Notes: generated by a model from the sequence alone, not told the origin. 8,309 nucleotides of DNA from an uncultured Oscillospiraceae bacterium (GCA_934565775.1 CAKTIN010000082.1:1-8309); one strand, 5' to 3'; positions 1 to 6,397 are shown, counted from the first letter of the stretch. Program-made: numbers and translations.

Positions 1-512
1 CCCTCGAAGTCGATCACAGCGGTGTCGCCCATCTGCGCGGGGCGCTCCACGGTCTCCACGGAGGCGACCTTCTTGGCCATCTCGTCCAGCTCGGCGTTCA
101 CTTCCTCATCGGTCACGACCACGGGAGCCTTCTCCACCTCCAGGCCCTTATACTGGCCCAGGGTGACCTCGGGGTAAACCTCGGTCTCGATGACCACGGT
201 CACAGAGCCGTCGTCCTCGATCTTCATATCGGTCAGGGAGGGACGGCCCACAGCCTTCACATCCTGCTTCTCGATTGCTTCCTCATATACCTGGGGGAAG
301 ATTTCCTCCAAGCCGTCCTCATAGAACACGTGAGCGCCATAAATGCTCTCGATGAGCTTCTGGGGAGCCTTGCCCTTCCGGAAACCGGGCAGCGCAATAT
401 TCTTCCGGGCCTTCAGATAGGCCTTCGTTGCGCCCTGCTCCATCAGGTCCTTCTCGATCTCCACGGTCACCTTGACCTTGGTGTTCTCCTTCTCAATGCT
501 CTTGACGTTCAT
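1..512 (-). CDS. tig: Trigger factor, N-terminal part (partial, cut by window edge)
   Basis: Ribosome-associated chaperone and peptidyl-prolyl isomerase that binds nascent chains at the exit tunnel. The translation begins MNVKSIEKENTKVKVTVEIE and contains the ribosome-binding signature GFRKGKAP at residues 43-50, which identifies the family. About 170 codons are visible. They cover the whole ribosome-binding domain and reach the start of the FKBP-like isomerase domain (GDTAVIDFEG, around residue 160); the rest lies beyond position 1. The ATG at 512 is preceded by TAGGAGGAT with good spacing. The gene has its own promoter (579-607) and a roughly 60-nt leader, so it is probably a separate unit from the phosphoesterase upstream. 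Family assignment is secure; only the C-terminal domain is unseen. Confidence 0.97.
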   Translation of the reverse strand, partial: MNVKSIEKENTKVKVTVEIEKDLMEQGATKAYLKARKNIALPGFRKGKAPQKLIESIYGAHVFYEDGLEEIFPQVYEEAIEKQDVKAVGRPSLTDMKIEDDGSVTVVIETEVYPEVTLGQYKGLEVEKAPVVVTDEEVNAELDEMAKKVASVETVERPAQMGDTAVIDFE

Positions 513-529
513 TTTATTTTTATCCTCCT

Positions 530-571
530 ATACCGGCGCCCAATGCGGGCTATTTAGGCCGTTTTCAGTAT
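530..571 (-). promoter_or_regulatory. Foldable 5' leader of tig
   Basis: In the RNA, AUACUG (571-566) can pair with CGGUAU (535-530, one G-U pair), enclosing a second hairpin GCCC/GGGC (550-547 with 541-538, loop 546-542). The outer stem ends directly beside the ribosome binding site (about 523-529). The pairing is seen in the sequence; a regulatory role is inference, since short leaders often fold by chance. Confidence 0.35.
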
Positions 572-578
572 CCGTCCT

Positions 579-607
579 ATTTTAGCAAATTCCAGCGGAA
601 ATGTCCA
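579..607 (-). promoter_or_regulatory. Sigma-A promoter of tig
   Basis: Reading the minus strand, TGGACA (607-602, five of six matches to the -35 consensus) is followed by a 17-bp spacer and TAAAAT (584-579). The -10 is extended (TGC directly before TAAAAT). Transcription should start near 572, giving a leader of about 60 nt before the tig ATG at 512. This matches a housekeeping sigma factor and shows that tig can be transcribed independently. Confidence 0.8.
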
Positions 608-628
608 CTGTTTTTCTAAAAATTCTTC

Positions 629-650
629 AAAAATTAACAGAATTATTCTG
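629..650 (-). terminator. Weak intrinsic terminator after the phosphoesterase gene
   Basis: CAGAA (650-646) pairs with TTCTG (642-638), leaving TAA in the loop, and a T-rich stretch (TTAATTTTT) follows on the minus strand. The loop is the stop codon of the phosphoesterase gene itself. The stem is only 5 bp and AT-rich, so termination is probably inefficient. Confidence 0.4.
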
Positions 651-1341
651 CCACTTCCACGCGCACCGGGCGGAAGCCCACATAATCCGCCGCAATGAGC
701 CGGTACCGGATCCCATCCCAGCAGCCCTCCAGGGCCAGCCTGTGGCTCTCCCCATGCAAATGCCCGTAAAAGCACTGCCGTACGCCGTAGGCCTTCAGCA
801 AATCGAGAATCTCCCGGCAGGTATACCCCCGGTACAGCGGCGGGTAATGCAGAAAAACCAGCTTTTCGCGGTCCCCCGCCGCCTTCAGCGAGGCCTCCAG
901 CCGGAGCAGCTCCCGGCGAAAGACCTTCTCGTCGTGCTGGCCGCTGCGCTCCTCCTCGAAAAACCATCCGCGGGTGCCGCAAAGGGCGGTATCCTTGTAA
1001 AAATAGCAGTTATTGTTCAGAATCTCCAGATTTTCAAAGCCGTGCTCCCGGCAGAAAGCATAAAACTTGGAGGCCGTGCTCCACCAGTAGTCATGGTTCC
1101 CCTTTAGGATGATTTTCCTGCCGGGAATGGCATTGATCCAGGCAAAGTCCGGCCCGGCCGTCTGAAGATTCAGCGCCCAGGACAGATCCCCCGCCAAAAC
1201 CAGGGTGTCCTCCGGGGTCAAAATCTCCATGCCCGCCTTCAGCTTGTCCATATACCCCTTCCAGACGCCGCCAAAGACGTCCATGGGCTTATTCTCCGCC
1301 CCCAGGCACAGGTGCAGATCGCCGATGGTATACAGGGCCAT
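643..1341 (-). CDS. Calcineurin-like metallophosphoesterase
   Basis: Protein of 232 aa of the two-metal metallophosphoesterase superfamily. The full set of metal and active-site motifs is visible: GDLHL (residues 7-11), GDLSWA (51-56), GNHDYWW (81-87), LHYPP (164-168) and GHLHG (193-197). It has no signal peptide or membrane segment, so it is probably cytoplasmic. The substrate cannot be read from sequence; relatives hydrolyse phosphomonoesters, phosphodiesters or nucleotides. The ATG at 1341 is chosen because the fold's first beta strand and GDxH motif start there and a G-rich ribosome binding site (AAGGGGGGAA) precedes it. The open frame continues upstream to 1533, but that part overlaps the previous gene and encodes arginine- and cysteine-rich shadow sequence. 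It starts 1 nt after the stop of the ThrC-like gene (TAG-C-ATG), implying translational coupling. Confidence 0.9.
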   Translation of the reverse strand: MALYTIGDLHLCLGAENKPMDVFGGVWKGYMDKLKAGMEILTPEDTLVLAGDLSWALNLQTAGPDFAWINAIPGRKIILKGNHDYWWSTASKFYAFCREHGFENLEILNNNCYFYKDTALCGTRGWFFEEERSGQHDEKVFRRELLRLEASLKAAGDREKLVFLHYPPLYRGYTCREILDLLKAYGVRQCFYGHLHGESHRLALEGCWDGIRYRLIAADYVGFRPVRVEVAE

Positions 1342-1342
1342 G

Positions 1343-2371
1343 CTATTCCCCCCTTGCCGCCCGGCGCAGCGCCGCCCGCTCCATGCAGGTCTCGATCTGC
1401 CGGGTGCGGTTCTCCTGAGGCAGGCCCATAGCCTCCAGCACCTGGGCGGCATACACCGCCGGGCTCTCCTCCGACAGCACCAGGGCCGGTCCGCTCTCCC
1501 GGGACAGGGCCCGGTAGTCCAGCAGCCCCGCATAGGCCGCCGCCGTCTGAGGGCTCATCAGATAGTCTGAGGAGCGGTAGACCCGGGGGATAGATTCCAC
1601 CGCCCGCCTGGGGCTGATGACGCTGACCCCCAGCACTTCCTGGAGCCGCTGCTGCTCCTCCGGCAAAAGCCGGAAGGAGCGCCGGGTCTCCAGCGCGCGG
1701 CCGAACGCACAGGCCCGCTCCGGGCCGAAGGCGTCAAACATCACCCGCTCCAGTCCCGCCGGGACCGGTCCGTCCGGCCGCAGCTCCCCCTGATGGATCA
1801 GCTGCCACAGGCCGCCGCTGCCGGAGGCGATGAGGATCCGCCCCACGGGCAGGCCCAGCCTCTTGGCATACCAGGCCGCAACTGGCAGCACAGGATTCTC
1901 GTCCGTCAGAGCCAGCTGCAGGGGCGCGTCCCCTTCCAGGCCGCCCCGGCGGCGCAGGGCTCCCACAGAGGCAAAGAGCAGCCCTGCCAGGACCGCGACC
2001 TCCATCCAGGAGCCCGGGGCCTCCGGCGCGCCAGCGGCCGCAGCAGCCCGCCTCACGCCGGCGGAGAGGCACTTCTCCGGCCCGCTCCAGAGCTCCGCCA
2101 TGGTGGTCCGGTATGGGATCGGCGCCAGGCGGATCTCCATCTCCAGCGCTTCCTCCGCCGCCCTGGGCTCCAGATGCACCGGGAAAAATTCGTTCACCAG
2201 CTCCGCCACGCATTCGCCGGGAGACGCGCTCAGCAGCGCCTCCACCCGCGCAGGCTCCGGCTTTGGAATCCGCATGGGAACCAGCCACCCCTCCCCCGGC
2301 ACATCCGGGGCAGAGGCGGCTCTCCAGGCGGTATAAGCCGCGCCGGGATTTCTGGTGGTTAAATACAACAT
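1343..2371 (-). CDS. Threonine-synthase-like protein lacking PLP-site residues (probable pseudoenzyme)
   Basis: Protein of 342 aa that follows the threonine synthase (ThrC, PLP fold type II) layout but looks catalytically dead. Visible homology: an N-terminal LYLTTRNP start with GEGWLVP (27-32) in place of the usual DGGLYVP; AELWSGPEKCLSAG (92-105) in place of LELFHGPTLAFKDV; AAWYAKRLGLPVGRILIA (165-182), matching the AGYYAKRMGLP region; and YLMSPQTAAAYAGLLDYRA (270-288) plus PALVLSEESP (295-304), matching the ThrC C-terminus. The PLP lysine (FKD) reads LSA, the GNFGD phosphate loop reads DENPV, and roughly 80-90 residues including the SGDTG segment are missing after residue 114. Normal threonine synthases are about 430-500 aa. 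The frame is intact and without stops. The ATG at 2371 overlaps the dipeptidase gene by 13 nt, with GAGGGTG as ribosome binding site. Function unknown; a decaying relic is the alternative. Confidence 0.75.
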   Translation of the reverse strand: MLYLTTRNPGAAYTAWRAASAPDVPGEGWLVPMRIPKPEPARVEALLSASPGECVAELVNEFFPVHLEPRAAEEALEMEIRLAPIPYRTTMAELWSGPEKCLSAGVRRAAAAAGAPEAPGSWMEVAVLAGLLFASVGALRRRGGLEGDAPLQLALTDENPVLPVAAWYAKRLGLPVGRILIASGSGGLWQLIHQGELRPDGPVPAGLERVMFDAFGPERACAFGRALETRRSFRLLPEEQQRLQEVLGVSVISPRRAVESIPRVYRSSDYLMSPQTAAAYAGLLDYRALSRESGPALVLSEESPAVYAAQVLEAMGLPQENRTRQIETCMERAALRRAARGE

Positions 2372-3300
2372 AACGCAAACACCCTCATGGCATTTTTCCA
2401 GAACAGGTCCTCAATCACGCTCTCGTCCACCCCGCGGTCCTCCAGAGCCTGGGCCAGCCTGGGGTAATCCTGGGGCCCGGCAAAGCCCCGGGGCAGGCTT
2501 TCGCAGCCGTCCAGGTCTCCTCCCAGGGCGATATGCTTCGCCCCGCCCAGCTCCAGGAAATGGAGCACATGGTCGCAGACCGTGTCCAGCGTCACCGGCT
2601 CCCGGCCCAGGAAGTCCGTGTACAGGTTCACCCCCGCCACGCCGCCCAGGTCGCAGATCGCCCGGAACTGCTCATCGGTGAGATTGCGGCTGACGCCCCA
2701 GACCCTGCGGCTGTTGGAGTGGCTGGCAATGATTGGCTTTTCCGCCAGGTCGCACAGCTGCCAGAACCCCCGCTCGGACAGGTGGCTCACATCCAAAATG
2801 TACCCCAGGCGCTGGGCGGTCTTTGCATATTCCCGGCCCCGGGCCGTCAGCCCGCCTCCCGTAACGTGGGAGCCCGCCAGCGGGTTCTGCTCATTCCACC
2901 CCAAGGTGGTCATGCGGAAGCCCTTTTCATACAGCTCCGCCAGGCGGCCCGGGTCATAGTCCAGGCCCGCCGGGCCCTCAATGGAGAGCACCGCCGCCGT
3001 CTTTCCCGCCTCCACTGCCGCCTGCACCTCCTGCGGGGTCCGGGCCTGGACGGCGAGGTCGCTGTGCTTTTGGAGCTGGTCCAGGAAGTTCTCCAGCACG
3101 GCGTCAAAAATCTCCGGCACCGGCCTTCCATAGCGCTCCGCCAGCCCCGGGAAGGTCCACAGGGCAAAAAACTGGGCGTAGCCCTCCAGGGCGCCGGTTT
3201 TCGCCAGATCGATTTGCAGGCCGCTGCCTGCCAGCTCCTTTTTCCCGCTCCACAGCTCAAAGGCCGTGTCGCAATGGCAGTCCATCACTCGCATCTTCAT
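2359..3300 (-). CDS. Membrane-dipeptidase family zinc peptidase (M19)
   Basis: Protein of 313 aa in the renal/membrane dipeptidase family, amidohydrolase fold with a two-zinc centre that cleaves dipeptides, often those containing D-residues. Metal ligands are recognisable: MDCHCDT (H9, D11), the bridging glutamate in SIEGP (E108), DVSH (H173) and ASHSNSRR (H194). GGDLDG (260-265) supplies the catalytic aspartate, and the C-terminus has the family's KNAMRVF motif (302-308). There is no signal peptide, so like most bacterial members it is probably cytoplasmic. Start at 3300: GGGAGGA lies about 10 nt upstream, and this ATG overlaps the yraN stop in an ATGA arrangement. An in-frame start 6 codons earlier is possible but less well placed. 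It sits mid-operon, suggesting a role in peptide turnover; its physiological substrate is unknown. Confidence 0.93.
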   Translation of the reverse strand: MKMRVMDCHCDTAFELWSGKKELAGSGLQIDLAKTGALEGYAQFFALWTFPGLAERYGRPVPEIFDAVLENFLDQLQKHSDLAVQARTPQEVQAAVEAGKTAAVLSIEGPAGLDYDPGRLAELYEKGFRMTTLGWNEQNPLAGSHVTGGGLTARGREYAKTAQRLGYILDVSHLSERGFWQLCDLAEKPIIASHSNSRRVWGVSRNLTDEQFRAICDLGGVAGVNLYTDFLGREPVTLDTVCDHVLHFLELGGAKHIALGGDLDGCESLPRGFAGPQDYPRLAQALEDRGVDESVIEDLFWKNAMRVFALCCI

Positions 3301-3665
3301 TGAAACGCATCCTCCCAATGATGTAAAACCGGCCGGACCGTCGCCGTCCCGTCCGGGGCATAGATCTCGATGACGTCAAAGCGCGGCTGGAGCGCCGTGG
3401 GGTTCTCCGCCAGCCACAGCGCCGCCGTGGTCTTGATCCGCTCCTGCTTTTTCCGATCCACAAAGGCAGCCGCCCGGGCAAAATCCGCATTTTTCCGGAG
3501 CTTTACCTCCACAAACACCAGATACTGCCGGTTTGCGGCAATCAGGTCGATCTCCCCGAAGCGGCTGCGGTAATTGCAGGCGATCAGCCGGTATTTCTTC
3601 TTTCTCAGATAGTCCCCCGCCAAGGCCTCCCCCCAAGGGCCGGTCAGATTAGCCCTGCCGCTCAT
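3297..3665 (-). CDS. yraN: YraN family (UPF0102) endonuclease-like protein
   Basis: Protein of 122 aa, the usual family length. The restriction-endonuclease-like core is visible: WGEALAGDYL (11-20), NYRSRFGEIDLIA (31-43) with E38 and D40, and LVFVEVKLRK (49-58) with E53 and K55, followed by RFDVIEI near the C-terminus. These acidic and lysine positions resemble a PD-(D/E)xK active site; the biological role of YraN proteins is poorly known, though they are often thought to act in DNA processing. The start at 3665 gives the standard N-terminus, a weak GGAAG ribosome binding site and a 17-nt overlap with rnhB; the open frame reaches 3764, but that part is rnhB shadow. The position directly after rnhB is a common arrangement in Firmicutes and other bacteria. 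Confidence 0.92.
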   Translation of the reverse strand: MSGRANLTGPWGEALAGDYLRKKKYRLIACNYRSRFGEIDLIAANRQYLVFVEVKLRKNADFARAAAFVDRKKQERIKTTAALWLAENPTALQPRFDVIEIYAPDGTATVRPVLHHWEDAFQ

Positions 3666-4281
3666 AGAACTTCCGCAGGAAGCTCCTGCGGTGCGCCGGG
3701 CTGGGCCCGAACTCCTCCAGGGCGGCATAGTGCCGCTTGGTACCGTAGCCCTTGTGAATCTCAAAGCCGTACTGGGGATACGCCTCCGCCAGCCGGATCA
3801 TCAGATCGTCCCGGGTCACCTTTGCCAGAATGGATGCCGCGGCAATACTGGCGCTGCGGCCGTCTCCCCCCACCAGGGTCTCCACGGGGATGCCCCCCAG
3901 ATCCGGCTCCCGGTTGCCGTCTACCAGCGCCAGGTCCGGCTTTTCCGGCAGCTGCGCCGCCGCCCGGGCCATGGCCAGGAAGGTCGCCTGCAAAATGTTG
4001 ATCTCATCGATCTCCTCGGCGGAGGCAAAGGCGATCCCATAGCCCACCGCCACCGCCTTGATCCTTTCAAAGAGCTCCCGCCTACGGGCGTCCGACAGCT
4101 TTTTGGAATCGTTCAGGCCGGGCAGCGCCGCTGCCAGGTCCAGCTCCCGGGGCAGGATCACCGCCGCCGCGCACACCGGCCCGGCCAAAGGGCCGCGCCC
4201 CGCTTCGTCAATGCCGCAGACAATCCGGGCACCCCGGTCATAGGCCGCCCGCTCAAAGCTCAGCAGATCTACCTCGTTCAT
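3649..4281 (-). CDS. rnhB: Ribonuclease HII
   Basis: Protein of 210 aa that cuts the RNA strand of RNA-DNA hybrids and starts ribonucleotide excision at single rNMPs embedded in DNA. The N-terminal signature GIDEAGRGPLAGPV (23-36) supplies D25 and E26. LVDGN (119-123) gives D121 and GGDGRSASIAAASILAKVTR (138-157) gives D140, completing the DEDD metal site. HKGYGTKRHYAAL (176-188) and the C-terminal GPSPAHRRSF (192-201) are also typical of type HII. Length is normal. The ATG at 4281 overlaps the rbgA stop as ATGA, so translation is probably coupled. rbgA-rnhB adjacency is widely conserved in Firmicutes. Confidence 0.97.
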   Translation of the reverse strand: MNEVDLLSFERAAYDRGARIVCGIDEAGRGPLAGPVCAAAVILPRELDLAAALPGLNDSKKLSDARRRELFERIKAVAVGYGIAFASAEEIDEINILQATFLAMARAAAQLPEKPDLALVDGNREPDLGGIPVETLVGGDGRSASIAAASILAKVTRDDLMIRLAEAYPQYGFEIHKGYGTKRHYAALEEFGPSPAHRRSFLRKFYERQG

Positions 4282-5150
4282 ACCGTTTCCTCCTCCGGTT
4301 CCTCCAGGGTAAAGCGTCCCAGCTTGCAGCTCCGGTACTCCTCCAGGAGCACCCGGGCCATACGCTCCAGATCCAGCTCCCCCTGGGCCAGGAGGAAGCC
4401 CCGCTTCCGGGCGGCGGCCTCCATCAGCTCCAGCCCCCCCGCCGTCTCCGGCAGGTCGATCTTATAGCGCTGGCGCACCGCTTCGGGGTACTCCCGCCAC
4501 AGCAGCTCCATGAGCCGCAGAGCCAGGCTCTCCACATCCAGCACGTCGTCCTTTACCGCCCCGGTAAAGGCCAGCTTCTCTCCCACATCCCGGTCCTCAA
4601 ACTTCGGCCAGAGGATGCCCGGCGTGTCTAACAGCAGCAGGCCGCTATCCACCGTCACCCACTGCTTGCCCCGGGTCACGCCGGGGCGGTTTTCCGCCTT
4701 GGCGCCCTTTCGCCCGGAGATCTGGTTGATAAAGGTGGATTTTCCCACGTTGGGAATCCCCACGATCATAATTTTTAAGGGACGGTTTTGCCCCTTTTCC
4801 GCATTTCTCTGGATTTTTTCCTGCAACAGCGCCCGAATCGCGGGCTGGAAGGGTGCGACTCCCTTCTTGCTCTTGCACTCGGTCTGCACGGCGGCCAGCC
4901 CCTGGCTCCGGAAATAGCTGCACCAGGCCCGAGTCTTTTCCGGGTCTGCCATATCCATCCGGTTCAGGATCACCAGCCTGGGCTTCTTGCCGCACAGGGC
5001 GGCGAGGTCCGGGTTCCGGCTGGACCGGGGAATCCGCGCGTCCAGAATTTCGCACACCGCGTCCACCAGCTTCAGATCCTGCTCCATTTGCCGCCGGGTC
5101 TTTGTCATATGCCCGGGGTACCACTGAATGTTCAGCTGCTCTAATTCCAT
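4278..5150 (-). CDS. rbgA: Ribosome biogenesis GTPase RbgA/YlqF
   Basis: Circularly permuted GTPase of 290 aa required for late 50S subunit assembly in Firmicutes. Motif order is permuted as expected: the N-terminal WYPGHMTKTRR (10-20) and DARIPRSSRNP (37-47), then G4 as NRMD (63-66), the P-loop GIPNVGKST (131-139), G2 threonine in PGVTRGKQ (156-162) and G3 DTPG (175-178). A C-terminal helical domain follows (about 190-290). The G4 box has arginine where most GTPases have lysine (NKxD). The start at 5150 lies 1 nt after the lepB stop (TGA-C-ATG). Its place shortly downstream of rplS fits with 50S maturation, as L19 belongs to the same subunit. Confidence 0.97.
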   Translation of the reverse strand: MELEQLNIQWYPGHMTKTRRQMEQDLKLVDAVCEILDARIPRSSRNPDLAALCGKKPRLVILNRMDMADPEKTRAWCSYFRSQGLAAVQTECKSKKGVAPFQPAIRALLQEKIQRNAEKGQNRPLKIMIVGIPNVGKSTFINQISGRKGAKAENRPGVTRGKQWVTVDSGLLLLDTPGILWPKFEDRDVGEKLAFTGAVKDDVLDVESLALRLMELLWREYPEAVRQRYKIDLPETAGGLELMEAAARKRGFLLAQGELDLERMARVLLEEYRSCKLGRFTLEEPEEETV

Positions 5151-5151
5151 G

Positions 5152-5778
5152 TCACTTTACCTTGCCGATTCTGCCGAAATCGATCCGATCCGTAAACTTA
5201 TCCTTGCCGGGCATGGCCACCCAGCGCACCCGGCCCAGAACGCACCGGGTATCGATCTGCCCAATGGGGGCATAGCGGCTGTCCCGGGAATCGTTCCGGT
5301 TGTCCCCCAGAACGAAGATGCAGCCCTCCCGCACCGTAAGGGGGAACTGCACGCCGTCATTGGCGTAGGACAAATAGGTGGGCTCATAGGTATAGTCCTC
5401 CTCCAGGGCCACACCGTCCACATAGACGACTCCGGCCATGAAGTCAATATCCACCGTCTGCCCCGCCACGGCGATCACCCGCTTGACAATGGGGCCCTCC
5501 CGGAAGCCGGGCACATTGGCCACCACTACGTCTCCGGGCTGAATATTCCGGTAGAGCACATTGCTCTCCAGGGCCACATAGTCCCGGTTGACCAGGGTGG
5601 GATACATGGAATAGCCGTCCACCACCACAAGGCGCAGCACGAAAACAAAGACCAGAGACACGGCCGCCAGAATAAAGGTCAGGTCATGCAGCAGTATATA
5701 GCCGTCTGCCCAGCGCTTCCGGGCCGCCCGGCTCTCCCCCTGCTCCGGCAGGGCGTTCTGCTCAAATTCATCCGCCAT
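5152..5778 (-). CDS. lepB: Signal peptidase I
   Basis: Type I signal peptidase, 208 aa, removing signal peptides from secreted proteins at the outer face of the membrane. A cytoplasmic N-terminus rich in charged residues is followed by one membrane segment (about 29-53). The catalytic serine is S57 in YSMYPTL and the general-base lysine is K99 in IVKRVIAV. LGDNRNDSRDSR (157-168) is the conserved box E. A single transmembrane segment is usual for Gram-positive SipS-type enzymes. The ATG at 5778 has AAAGGAT upstream. A TTG at 5820 would add 14 residues and has AGGAAAG nearby, so it cannot be excluded. First gene of the seven-gene operon, preceded by a likely -10 box (5837-5842). Confidence 0.96.
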   Translation of the reverse strand: MADEFEQNALPEQGESRAARKRWADGYILLHDLTFILAAVSLVFVFVLRLVVVDGYSMYPTLVNRDYVALESNVLYRNIQPGDVVVANVPGFREGPIVKRVIAVAGQTVDIDFMAGVVYVDGVALEEDYTYEPTYLSYANDGVQFPLTVREGCIFVLGDNRNDSRDSRYAPIGQIDTRCVLGRVRWVAMPGKDKFTDRIDFGRIGKVK

Positions 5779-5836
5779 TGGCAATCCATCCTTTTCCAGG
5801 GCGGGCAAAAGCCGTCCCAAAACTTTCCTAATCTAT

Positions 5837-5865
5837 ATTATACACGAACTTTCCCCCTAAGAAAA
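5837..5865 (-). promoter_or_regulatory. Likely promoter of the lepB operon
   Basis: A perfect TATAAT sits at 5842-5837 on the minus strand, about 60 nt upstream of the lepB ATG and just downstream of the rplS terminators. At 17-bp spacing the -35 would be TTTTCT (5865-5860), a poor match. A small inverted repeat (TTCCCC/GGGGAA, 5851-5871) overlaps the -35 region. The promoter may be weak or activator-dependent, or read-through from rplS may supply part of the transcription. Confidence 0.55.
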
Positions 5866-5869
5866 GGGG

Positions 5870-5897
5870 AAAAATAAAAAAGAGCGTCGATACGCTC
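5870..5897 (-). terminator. Second intrinsic terminator after rplS
   Basis: On the minus strand GAGCGT (5897-5892) pairs with ACGCTC (5887-5882) around a 4-nt loop, followed directly by six T, one A and five T (5881-5870). This is the classic shape for minus-strand transcripts coming from rplS. It backs up the terminator at 5915-5950. Confidence 0.75.
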
Positions 5898-5914
5898 CCT
5901 TTCCCGAACAGCCA

Positions 5915-5950
5915 AAATAAAAAAGAGAGCCGAAGCTCTCTTTTTTATTT
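5915..5950. terminator. Bidirectional intrinsic terminator after rplS
   Basis: A perfect 16-bp inverted repeat (5915-5930 with 5935-5950) with loop CGAA/TTCG. The GC core GAGAGC/GCTCTC is flanked by A6 on one side and T6 on the other, so the hairpin has a U-tract in either direction. It begins 12 nt after the rplS stop codon and mainly serves minus-strand transcripts here; no plus-strand gene is visible. Confidence 0.85.
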
Positions 5951-5962
5951 GCATTTGATCGA

Positions 5963-6304
5963 TCAGACCTTCTCCTTGACCTTGGCAGCCTTGCCGAAAC
6001 GGTCCCGGAGATAGTACAGCTTGGCCCGGCGGACCTTGCCGCGGCGGACGGTCTCAATGTCAGCAATCCGGGGAGAATGGAGGGGGAAAACCTTCTCGCA
6101 GCCTACGCCGTAAGAGATCCGGCGCACGGTGATGGTCTCCTCGATGCCGCCATGCTTCCGAGCAATGACAGTGCCCTCAAAAATCTGGATTCTCTCGCGG
6201 GTACCTTCCTTGATACGCTGATGCACACGAACGGTGTCGCCCACACGAACGGCGGGGAGCTCCGGCTTCATGTACTGGCTGGTCAGAGCCTTCATCAAAT
6301 CCAT
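5963..6304 (-). CDS. rplS: 50S ribosomal protein L19
   Basis: Ribosomal protein L19, 113 aa, the usual family length, located at the 30S-50S interface. Recognisable segments include [20 protein letters not shown] (21-40), [12 protein letters not shown] (42-53), the [20 protein letters not shown] run (58-77) and the basic [20 protein letters not shown] tail. The start at 6304 is set by a strong AAGGAGG seven nucleotides upstream; the 25 extra codons to 6379 are leader sequence. It is transcribed as its own unit: strong promoter at 6398-6426, structured leader, and tandem terminators downstream. Codon use is strongly biased, as expected for a highly expressed gene. Confidence 0.98.
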   Translation of the reverse strand: MDLMKALTSQYMKPELPAVRVGDTVRVHQRIKEGTRERIQIFEGTVIARKHGGIEETITVRRISYGVGCEKVFPLHSPRIADIETVRRGKVRRAKLYYLRDRFGKAAKVKEKV

Positions 6305-6320
6305 AACAGTGTCCTCCTTA

Positions 6321-6391
6321 AAATTTGGGCGTTCATACCGTGTGACTCCCGGCGCAAGCCGGCGCGGCAGCGGACTCACCTCTTATCAGAC
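6321..6391 (-). ncRNA. Structured rplS leader, candidate L19 ribosomal protein leader
   Basis: The roughly 90-nt untranslated leader holds a strong hairpin CCGGC-TTGC-GCCGG (6362-6358 with 6353-6349), enclosed by a possible outer stem GTGA/TCAC (6379-6376 with 6345-6342). A known cis-regulatory L19 leader family exists in low-GC Gram-positives, in which L19 represses its own mRNA. The position and nested-stem shape fit that idea. I identify it by position and foldability, not by a confirmed consensus match. Confidence 0.5.
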
Positions 6392-6397
6392 TGAACC

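Noticed and set aside
1342..1533. 64-codon N-terminal extension of the phosphoesterase
   Set aside because: It overlaps the ThrC-like gene, is Arg/Cys-rich, and the family fold and ribosome binding site both point to the ATG at 1341.
2533..3303. 256-codon plus-strand open frame antisense to the dipeptidase gene
   Set aside because: The minus strand carries all M19 metal motifs; the plus-strand frame has none and lacks a start signal.
3691..4467. 258-codon plus-strand open frame antisense to rnhB and rbgA
   Set aside because: It spans the junction of two real minus-strand genes, is rich in Arg/Gln/Gly and shows no motif.
5779..5820. TTG start at 5820 for signal peptidase I
   Set aside because: The ATG at 5778 has suitable ribosome-binding spacing and already gives a normal-length enzyme; the TTG start remains possible but is less likely.
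5128..5877. 249-codon plus-strand open frame antisense to lepB
   Set aside because: It covers lepB and its promoter and terminator region; its His/Gly/Ile-rich sequence reflects codon bias on the opposite strand.
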